This document shows, piece by piece, positions 51,101 to 59,277 of a stretch of DNA of 64,000 bases (positions are counted from its first letter, which is position 1; each line of letters starts with the position of its first letter). The stretch comes from Bilabrum cf. latius (lineage: Eukaryota; Bigyra: Bicosoecida; Bigyra; Bicosoecida), in assembly GCA_965178125.1 (NCBI GenBank), contig OZ237741.1, positions 1,054,001 through 1,118,000 on the forward strand, written 5' to 3'. The notes below the pieces were generated by a model. It searched no databases. It saw only the letters and a list, made by a program, of their open reading frames with translations, and was not told the origin of the DNA. The position numbers were made by a program, and so were the translations under genes.

Positions 51101-52274
51101 GGTCGGCCACAGGCAGAGCGTGCGGATCGACACGATCAACGCATAGGACGGCACCAAAGAGGTGGGCGCACTGCGGACGGACTATTTGCTGCACCCCACA
51201 AGGTACCTCGTGCACACGGCGCCGCAGTTTGAGCTAAAGCAGGTGCTCGGCATGCCCCCGGTGGAGCTGCCGGCCCAGCTGGAGAACAACTGGGCAGAGA
51301 GGGTGAACGGGAGTGCACCAGTCGCGGCGCAGTCTGGCTAGCAGAGCCAGGTTGCACCCGCAGGAGCTGCGGGAAGCAAGGCTCCCGCCGGTCTCCGGGC
51401 TCGCATCGGCTCAACCGGCAGCCACGGCAGCTAGAGCGTCGGCCTTGAGAGACAGTCCAGCCTGGCGCTGTGGCAGGGAGGAGAAGGCAACTCGCAGGAG
51501 GGGGGGCTTGAAGGAGGGGCCTCCCTCGAGCTGGGTCCCGCCGCTGGTGGTGGCAGCGCGGGTGCTGGCCGTGGTGCAGCGAAGCAGGGGCAGCGTGATG
51601 ACCTGCTGGCGGGTAATCCGGACACTTTCGGTCGCACCAGCAGCAGCAGCGGCGGCGGCAGCGGCGCCAGCGGTGGGAGCAGGAAGCACCAGGCGCGTGT
51701 TGACGTGTACCTCTTCGGAGATGGGGCACCTGCCCACAGGCTGGTCGCGAGCTCAGAGGGACAGAAAGCCGCCACTAGTGGGAGCCGCGGCGGGCAGTCT
51801 GGCCCGCGTCCCTCGCCTTTGCCCAAGATCGAGAGTGAGGTGGAGCACCCAACCCCCGCAGCCTTGCTCGAGGAGCGCACAAAGGGCGCCATGGATGCAG
51901 ACGGGGCGGGCAAGGGGCCAGTGGGCTCACTGGTGTCGAACGTACAGCCCTATTTGGCGAGTGCGTGGGGCTGGACCAAGACGGGAGCCGTGGCGGCGGG
52001 CGCCATCACTTGCGTTGTGGTGGTGAGCGTGGTGTCGGCGGGGGCAGTGGTCGGTCTGGCACCAGAGGAAAGCCTGAAGCGTGCCGGTTTTATGATGTGG
52101 GGCAGCGTGAAGGATCTGATGAGGGATGCCGCCGACAAGGCCATGGCAGTGGCAGATCGGGCCAAGGAGGTAGCTGACCGAGCGAGGGCGCACGCGGACC
52201 GAGCGCGCGAGCACGCCAAATCAGTCGCCTAGCAGGCCAAGGATCGTATTTCCAAGCACACCTCTCGGTACTGA
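45198..52274 (+). CDS. Nma111-type HtrA-like serine protease, strongly expanded
   Basis: Exons 45198-45823 and 45929-52274 (intron 105 bp, GT-AG) give 2323 residues ending in UGA 52272-52274. About ten UAGs are read through, including 48030, 50280, 50340, 51144 and 52230. The catalytic triad is intact: His about 224 (LTNRHVASIGP), Asp about 255 (DPLHDFAFL) and Ser about 341 (SGGSSGSPVLN). EKLSILRGTLSRVDRAAPEY is diagnostic of yeast Nma111 and plant DEG7-like proteins rather than bacterial DegP. PDZ-like pieces follow (RVGDVLLSINGRPL, FLRRINGKYVRCLGDV, SEGDFILSLL). Nma111 is about 1000 residues; the extra length is acidic and Gly/Ala/Ser-rich insertions plus a degenerate second protease half. 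The C-terminus has a hydrophobic helix (AGAITCVVVVSVVSAGAVVG) and an Ala/Arg/Asp heptad helix (VADRAKEVADRARAHADRA), suggesting a membrane anchor. Nma111 and HtrA2 are pro-apoptotic proteases. Confidence 0.88.
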
Positions 52275-52589
52275 ATTGAGTTGTCATGCACAGCAGTCTC
52301 TGAACAGGGCAAGCACTCGTTCTCACAGAGGGTGGCAATTCACGGTGACTACTAGTAGCGGAACCTCATCGGAATCGCACACGATCCACGCCACAAGAAA
52401 AGCAGCGCTGCAAGCCTACTGCAACACGCCCAACGCATCATAGCAAAAGTAATCCCCTTTAAGGTGTCAAGCGCTCTTCTTTGTCCAGTCAGTAGATACT
52501 ATCCAGTTGAATTCAGCGCACCATGTGAGAGTATGCTACTTCCATGCCCTTCCACAAGCGATTGGGCGACAGGGACGTCTGCAAGAATT
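52275..52589. other. Intergenic region
   Basis: About 315 bp between the protease stop and the first supportable codon of the ankyrin-kinase gene. It should contain a terminator and a promoter, and possibly an additional 5' exon of the next gene, since the frame stays open upstream of 52590. No repeat or RNA gene is seen. Confidence 0.35.
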
Positions 52590-55500
52590 ATGGGACAGCC
52601 TCTATGTTTAATGTGCAGGGAAGGCGCCTTGCTGCGCCAATCTGGCGCGGGAAATCTGCAAGCTCTGGAGAATATACTGGACAGGGGGGCCGACCCGAAT
52701 TGCTAGGACGCTGTGAGACTTTTCATTCCGTAATTGGGTGCTTTAGCGATAAATGCTGTGCAGGAATGTTTTCCCGTCGAACTTCATCGCACAACTCGCA
52801 GAAAACTGGCTACACGCCGCTGCACCAGAGCGCAAAATTTGGCCATTCTGAGTGCTGCCGTTTGCTGCTTGATAGAGGAGCGAATATTGCATTCCGCACC
52901 GTAAGAGTTGGTTCAGACTTGTGCCCACGCCTGCCATACTTCGCAGGGATTGCTGTTCAAGAGCTGTGATATCCCGTTCTTGACCTCGCAGAAGTTGTTG
53001 TAGCTCTCTGCGCTGCATCTCGCGGCTAGTACTGGCCAAGTAGATTGCATACGCGTACTTGTATCATCAGGGGCACACACAGATGCAGCAGATGCAGTGA
53101 GATATTTTGCAGTCTAGCAGTGGTTCAAATCGCGATTCGGTGAGACAACTGCGTGATCTGTTTCATCTCTATCCGCGCAGAATGGCGATACTCCATTGCA
53201 CATCGCGTGCTGGCGGAATAAGCATGCCAGTATAGTCGAGCTAGTGCGGCTTGGTGCAAACGTATCGGCAACGAATAAGGTATGGCAACGACAGCCAAGC
53301 AATACATAAAAAGGTCGAACCTCGCCAGTTTACCAGTTTCCCGCTCTGGTTTGTTCGTTAAATCATGATCATGCTTCGTAGGAAGGCAAGACAGCACCAG
53401 AAGTAGCTGATGGTCATGGGCACGCTGAGGCTGCTGCGCTGTGCAGGGTCGATCGAAGCGCAGCAAGTGCCGCAAGTGGACCAATTCGGCGTGCACCCGC
53501 AGCAGCCACCGGCGCCGGTCCCGAGCAGCCATCTGCTCGCACCCCTCCTCCACCACGTGGTCCCCGACCAGATCATATAACGCCTGTCACGCCAGCATCA
53601 GGTCAAACGGCGTCAGCGGGGCCTCAACAGGCGAGCACCATCCGGCCGTCGCCAGCTCCGCCACTGCCACCCTCGATGCCTCGCCAGTGTGCTAGGCCTC
53701 CGCCCATTCATGCTGAACTATCTCGCGCATAGCAAGAGCTGAGAGTTCAATCTGCAAGAGTCCATGCATTGCAGGGACAGCTGAGGACGATGGATGTCGA
53801 GATGGCCGCCAAGGAGGCCCAGGCCAAGCAGCAGCTGGAGGACGCAGCGCAGCGACTGCAGGCCAAGGAGGAGGAGATGGCCGCCAAGGAGGCCCAGGCC
53901 GAGCAGCAGCTGGAGGACGCAGCGCAGAGACTGCAGGCCAAGGAGGAAGAGATGGCAGCAACACAGGGTGCATATGACACAGTGCGCCGGGCAAGCGAAT
54001 AGCTCACCGAGCAAATGATCGAGCTTGGAGACGAGAATCGGCGACTCCGCAAGTTGGTGCCAAGTACTCTGCTCGAGCGTGCGTGCGCGAAACTGTGCAA
54101 GGATTGGCAGTCTGGTCAATCACCCATGCACCCGGGTTTGGCACAACTGGAGGATGGTTCCATCACATCCACTGCAAGGGAGCCGCTCGAGATGGTGCTT
54201 GCATGGAGACATATCGTGCAACGCTTCGGAAGTCAGCTGCTTCGACAAGTAGGCACGCTTGCGCTCAAGTCGCAGGAGGTAGCCATGGGCATAGTGTCTA
54301 AACAATGCGAGCAGCACAACGAGTACATCCACGTTATTGAGTGGAAGGAGCTCCCACAAAAGGACTGGTTCGCTGGGCAGAGGGGACTGCTGCAGTACAC
54401 CGAATCGGGTGGGGAAGCTGGCGGGCGAGGCGCATCAGTGCTTGACCTCTCGTCTGTGCAGCCACCGGAAGCGCTAGAGAGGGGGCTTGCTGACGGGCGA
54501 CTAGACATCGTGTGTACTGCTGCCAATCCGCGCATCGCTGGCGCAGTGGCTAGATTTGAGCCACGGTAGCGTCCGAACGACAGAAGCCTGCTGGAGATCG
54601 AAAAGGGCCGAATCCCGCCGTTGAACATCAAGACAGGAAAGGAAGGCGCCGTGCAAGGCGTAAATGGCTTTGTATTTGCTGCAGAAATGGCAGTAGATGG
54701 GGACGATGAGGCAGCCGTGCTGCTCAATGACAAGCCACTGCAACTGGCGCTGAAGGCCATCCTCCCAATGCGCCGGGCCAACCAGTACCAGATAGACTTT
54801 ACGAAGGACCATCGTTCGGAGTGGATAGGCCCGACCCTGGCTAGCAAACACCCTAACCTTGTGCCGCTGCAATCATGGTTCATCGGTTCGTCCATGCTCA
54901 TCGTGCCATGGATAGGGGCGCCTTTTCTGGAGAGTGGCGTCGGTGTGCGACGGACCACGTGGATAGCCATGCCTCGGTATGCGGACAGTCTCAAGTCTGC
55001 GGTTGAGGCGGTACCATGCACAGGGCCCAGGGAGGCTGCACTGTGGTTGCTGTAGGCACTTGAAGCGACTCAGCACATGGTGTAGCGCGGGCTGGCTCAC
55101 AACGATGTGAAGCCAGACAACTTCTTCCTAGCAGGCGACGGCCGTCTCCTGCTAGGTGACTTCGGGTGTAGCGGTTGTCTATTCAGCGGTGGTGTGCTGG
55201 ACGGTCTGATGCAACGGTACGGCAGGACCATACGTGATGCCCGTCTGCTGGAAGATGCGCGAGACGATGGTTCAGGTCCAGCAGTAGGAGCCTCAGCTGC
55301 TGCAGACGCTGTGCCAACCTCGACTAGCCGTACAGAGGCAGAGGTATTCAGGGGATCTGGACCGGGGTCCAAGCACATCGCGTGGAGTTCGTCTGGGATG
55401 GAGACGCTCATGCCACCGGGCGGCGCACCGGTTGCGAAGGCACCCGAGCTGTTCGCCATGTCGCAAGGGACGCTACAGACCGACGCGAGGGGAGATCGAC

Positions 55501-56312
55501 TCGAAACCATGGCTCAGGCCTACGAGATGGCGGACGCGTGGGCGGCAGCGCGAACCATCTGGGAGGTTGTAAGCGGAGATGATCCAGCGAGGCAGGTCCC
55601 TGACAATTCCATGCTGTACGACAGAGTTCCTCGACTGCCACAGGCTGGGTGGGAGCTGGAAGCCATCCTGAGAGGGCTGCTGCAGTCCAGGCCCTCGAAC
55701 AGACTCCCCCCTGCGGTTGCCATACAGGCGCTCAGGGCGCTTCTGTACGGCCCCGACAATTGGCCAGAGATAGAACAAGCGGCCGTACAGCACAGGAGGC
55801 GGATGGAGTCCCGTGTACCGCCGAGCGGCCGGCCGGGTGCAGGTGCAGCACACCCGGAAGCTGGCCCAGCACCTGGTGCTGGGTCAACGCATGGCGCGTC
55901 GGTTGGGACACGCGGTGCAGTAGGTGCATCCGCTGCTGCTGCAAGTGGGGGCGCTAATGAGGCGGAATCTGCGGCTGAACTGCACTGTGAGTCGTCGTTG
56001 CTCCCTTACGTTGAGATGCAGCTGTGCGAGTGCGCGACCGCGGACAGCAAGACAGGTGTTGAGGCAGCCACTGCATCGCTCAGCTTTGGCTTGGTAGGCC
56101 CAGCAGCGCGTGTGCGGCTACCTGCAGGCAGCTGCGCGTATGAGCAGTTCTAGTGGGGCCGGCGACGGACTGTCCGGGGGGAAGCAAGCATGTGGGATCG
56201 GCAGGTCCGTAGGCAGTTGCTCACGCGTGGACGGTCCGCCTCGGAGGCGGCTGTGCAGTTAGAGGCCGACTGCGCTGCACTGGTGCGAGCAACGAGGGAG
56301 TATGCTGAATGA
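52590..56312 (+). CDS. Ankyrin-repeat, coiled-coil protein kinase (PINK1-like kinase motifs)
   Basis: Exons 52590-52712, 52802-52900, 53181-53279 and 53382-56312, all joined in phase 0 by GT-AG introns of 89, 280 and 102 bp. The two middle exons are each exactly 99 bp, one ankyrin repeat per exon (KTGYTPLHQSAKFGHSECC; NGDTPLHIACWRNKHASIV). The first repeat ends RGADPNC-UAG-DA, a position where ankyrins often have Gln. Then come a Pro-rich linker, a duplicated 25-residue coiled coil and a kinase domain: LALKAI, HPNLVPL, UAG-RGLAHNDVKPDN, GDFGCSG, KAPELF and ADAWAAARTIWEV. LVQQGIAHRDLKSDN and ADFGC in PINK1 are the closest matches I recall. HND replaces HRD. No mitochondrial presequence is evident. 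Other UAGs are at 54000, 54567, 55053, 55080 and 56151; the stop is UGA 56310-56312. The 5' end is uncertain: 52590 or 52611 may be the start, or an upstream exon may exist. Confidence 0.75.
53802..53951. repeat. Tandem 75-bp coding duplication
   Basis: Two nearly identical 75-bp units encode MAAKEAQAKQQLEDAAQRLQ plus AKEEE, and a third partial unit starts at 53952. They lengthen the coiled coil by exactly 25 residues per unit. Confidence 0.9.
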
Positions 56313-56378
56313 GTTCACCATAGTGTATGTTTCTCCCTCTCTACCTGTCTAGAAATGCTGCGCCCATTGTTCGGTTAT

Positions 56379-56485
56379 GCGTCCCCCTCCCGTGCCCAAG
56401 CGTGGGGGGGGGGCGGGGGGATCCTACGCTTGGGCACATGGTCAATACCCCAAGCGTAGGGTGCCCAAGCGTGGGAGGGGGACGC
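56379..56485. repeat. 107-bp inverted-repeat element
   Basis: The element starts GCGTCCCCCTCCC and ends GGGAGGGGGACGC, a 13-bp perfect terminal inverted repeat. Inside are four copies of a CCCAAGCGT/ACGCTTGGG core (56395, 56427, 56449, 56464) in both orientations, plus a G-run with one C at 56404-56420. It lies in the 284-bp spacer between the kinase and selenoprotein genes. The structure fits a small MITE-like element or a strong RNA hairpin. No target-site duplication is clear, and no second copy is present in the window. Confidence 0.6.
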
Positions 56486-56596
56486 AGTGCTTCAAGTTGA
56501 CCCTACTTAGTAAATCAGATTTCAGATTTCGCAAAAGATTCAATTTCAGAGTTCTTTGGCGTCATTGCTAATGTAGAGATCATAAACAATAGGCCA

Positions 56597-58357
56597 ATGT
56601 CGTCGTTGATCCATGTCAAGCTGCCATCGGGTGACAGCTTTGATATGAAGTTAGAGCCGGAGTGCACAGTCGGAGATGTCCAGAAAATGGCTGCCACTGC
56701 TGAGGGTCTGCCGGAATGGTTTTCACAGCATTTGCTTCTGTATAACGAACATAATGCACTGGAATTGTCTGAATGGCCAGACAGCTTCCTCCGAGAGCAT
56801 GTGTTGGGCGATCGACCTTGCGTGGCCGTCATCGCTCCAGAGTTTATTGCCAGATCAAACAAGCATTCCTTGGCCTCAGCAGTGCACGCGAGCAGTGCTA
56901 AGCATAGTGAGCGCATTCGACGCAATACTGCCAGATCCTCTTAGTACAGTTCCGAAGAGCTTGAGCTGTCAGCAAGAGCTGCCATGTAGATGGGGAATGC
57001 AATTCATGGTGCCGTTGAGAACGCCTTGGAACGCATGCATGGCGGAGTGCCGCCGGAGGACGCAGCGAAAAAGCTTGGAGCAATTATCAAAGCGCAGGCA
57101 GGCGTTCTTCACGAATTTGAACAGGGCAGCATCGCCGAGCTAAGGAGCCGCTTCGCTGCGATCGTCTCTGAGACGAATAGAGTTGATTGCGAGGCGGAGC
57201 GGCAGCTCCCACGCGAGCCTGGCGAGACTCTTAAACGCTCCCTTTCAGAATGGCACCGCCGGGAAGCATCGGTGCGGCTGTATTTGTCTGCATATGCAGC
57301 TTGGCAGCGCTGTCTGGTGGAGCTTGATGCCGCCGCGAACCCGGCTTTTTCCAGGTCGAACGAGACCGCGGGGTATGCCAGGGTTCGCGCCGGCGATTTA
57401 TTCCCCGATTTTGGCGCGCTGCTAGGATTGCGATTTGGAGGACAGTCGTCTAGTCACTCGGCTGCCGTCTGCGAGGCCGAGAACGGGGGTGTGCTAGGGA
57501 GTGCGACAGATTCGTTCGAGTCTTTCAGGTTTCAACGCGAAGAGATGCAACTCAATGGCAGCAGCAGCAGCAGCAGCAACCCCGGCTGCCGTTCCACCCT
57601 CCTAGTCCTGTCGCGCCACTTCGGGTGACGCCCGTGACGGCAGCACGTGGCCGCCCTCCACTCTCGCAGGGTGGAGCTGAGCGGCGCGGGCTGCCGCGTC
57701 ATCGTGGGAAGCTTCTGTCCCGACCTCGCCCTGGCCGCACAGTGGTCTCGGGAGGTCGGTGCCCTCGAATTCGAGCACGTCATCAGCCCAGCAACGGAAT
57801 CGATGAGTCCAGAAACCTCTACAGGTGAAGCAGACGGTTCGGGAGCTTCGGGTGCTGGTGCCACAGAGGCTGCCATTGGTGGAGCTGGAGACAGCTCTTC
57901 GCCGTCTCACTCATCCGCCTCTCCGGCAGCATTAGGTACCGCGCGGCCCACCGGAAAGGCTGGGGCCCTGTACACGTGCCTGGGTTTGCGTCGGTCCGTG
58001 GCAGGCGTGTGGCAGCCATCAGCTCTGGAGATGTACGGCGACGTAGCCGGGCGTGGGGAGGAGCTCCACTCATCACACGGCCAGGATCCGCATCAGCTCG
58101 GGGGCGATTTCCTGGTCGGGCCGGACGGCCGGCTCGTGCTTGCCTACTATTCGCAGGACTCGATGGACCGTCCCTCCGTCGATTCGCTGCTAGCGGCCGC
58201 CAGATCAGTCTGCAAGGCACTCGATGAGGACAAATCTGAGCTTGAGGTGTCGTTAGCTCCCGCAGATCGCCCTGCTGAGGTTGCTGCAGCGAGCAGCGCG
58301 TTCCGAGTGCTCCCAGTGGGTGATGAGGCTGCTTCGACTGAGGAGGTCGCGAAGTAA
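56597..58357 (+). CDS. Selenoprotein U-like (PRXL2C/AAED1-type) thioredoxin-fold protein with a UxxU motif
   Basis: One frame of 586 residues from ATG 56597 to UAA 58355-58357, crossing two UAGs (56942, 56984; Gln) and two UGAs (57626-57628, 57635-57637). The UGAs give LVLSRHFG-U-RP-U-RQHVAAL, which aligns with the CxxC of the PRXL2C/SelU family (RHFLCxxCKEYV). Downstream sequence continues the family in the same frame: GCRVIVGSF, ALYTCLGLRR, GGDFLVGPDGRLVLAYY and DRPSVDSLLAA. Sec residues would be 344 and 347, and a SECIS element follows in the 3' UTR. The first 85 residues look like a ubiquitin-type beta-grasp domain (IHVKLPSGDSFDMKLEPEC, then TVGDVQKM), with a helical middle region; such a fusion is unusual. 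The likely role is redox catalysis; the substrate is unknown. An acid-rich Ser/Gly insert separates the strands of the thioredoxin fold (about 400-440). Confidence 0.85.
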
Positions 58358-58442
58358 GCATCGAAGGCGCAACACTGTACAGGAGTGGCCCGCCGCGGGG
58401 CGCGGCAGGACCACCAGTTTTGAAAAGAATGCTTCAATCCTA

Positions 58443-58529
58443 GAAGCAGCAGCAACCCAGTGATGGACTAATGCTAAACCGGCACCAAAGTCGGCGTACT
58501 AGTCCTGAGGAATTTCAGCTGCTGGCTTC
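58443..58529 (+). promoter_or_regulatory. SECIS element (type II) of the selenoprotein U-like gene
   Basis: It starts 86 bp after the UAA. Helix I is GAAGCAGCAGC (58443-58453) with GCTGCTGGCTTC (58518-58529), one bulged base. After an internal loop comes the quartet: 5' TGAT at 58461-58464 and 3' TGA at 58506-58508. Helix II begins GGACTA (58465-58470) with TAGTCC (58500-58505). The unpaired AAA is at 58476-58478, 12 nt after the UGA of the quartet, as expected. A mini-stem CCGGC/GTCGG (58479-58483 with 58490-58494) caps it, making it type II. Confidence 0.85.
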
Positions 58530-58586
58530 TGGATCCTGAAGCTACAATGTGCAGCTTCAACGCTATAGTGTACAAATATTGACCTC

Positions 58587-59105
58587 TTAAGTCTAAGATG
58601 CAGCCTCATCGGGGTCATGCATCCATACATATGCGCCATTAGATGCTGTAGTTTTCACGGTCCCGTCGGAGGACGGAGGTATAAGCCCCGACGTTCTCAA
58701 AGAGTCATCCCGAGCCAGCACTTTGCCTTCTTTATCAACTCCATGGGGCATCTTTTCAGCCAGGAAGCTCATCATGCTGGATGCTCTCGAGACTCGGCTT
58801 GCAAGAGCTTGCTGGTCGCTTTCTGTTGCTTTAGCAATCCGCTTGTCCGAGTCAAGCTTCACGTTGCTCCAATACCGGTTCATAGCCTATCTATAGCACG
58901 CCTCAGCCATGTTCAATTGACCTCTGAGGAAAAATTGCTTGCCGGCGTTTGCGAACGAAGCCGCGGTGGGCCCTTGTTGGGCAGCCTCTTCGTCGAAATC
59001 GATCGATGGACACTCAGATACCCCTGGGGCTAGCACACCTTGCTATGCGAAAGAAAATGATATAATCATGCAGAGCGTGCATACAGGAAGCCAAAGTATT
59101 CGCAT
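58587..59105 (-). CDS. Small secreted protein of unknown function
   Basis: With UAG read as Gln (59043, 58887, 58593) a 172-residue frame runs from ATG 59103-59105 to UAA 58587-58589. It starts with a clear signal peptide (MRILWLPVCTLCMIISFSFA). The middle (GQLNMAEACYRQAMNRYW) resembles one TPR helix pair, and the rest is hydrophilic (KATESDQQALASRVSRASS). I recognise no family. TTTTCTTTCGCATAG at 59043-59057 would also pass as a splice acceptor, so the part encoding the signal peptide could instead belong to an intron; the fit of the signal peptide favours the unspliced reading. It lies 172 bp downstream of the fibronectin-III gene in the same orientation, and its 3' end converges on the selenoprotein UTR. 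Confidence 0.5.
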
Positions 59106-59277
59106 GGAGTGACCAAGAGGCGGCCGAAGGAATGATGAAGCCGGTGTGTCCCCGCTAGCGGCGCCGCGCACGCGGTGGCGCAGCACGAGCTGGTTGATAT
59201 GCTTTGCCAGATGGGTGTGTACGGTTGAGATGTGATAAGCAAATACTGCTACAACAGCTAAAATAGTCTCAGAGCAC

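Noticed and set aside
50342-52026. Arg/Ala-rich + strand open frames overlapping the protease gene.
   Set aside because: They are in other frames of a GC-rich coding region; the frame of the protease continues with UAG as the only interruption.
53110-53140. tRNA T-arm-like sequence (GGTTCAAATC).
   Set aside because: No matching stems or anticodon arm; it lies in an intron of the ankyrin-kinase gene.
57610-57650. A tiny intron or a frameshift between the two halves of the SelU-like gene.
   Set aside because: Both halves are in the same frame, no GT-AG interval of suitable length restores the motif, and reading UGA as Sec gives the expected redox motif with a SECIS downstream.
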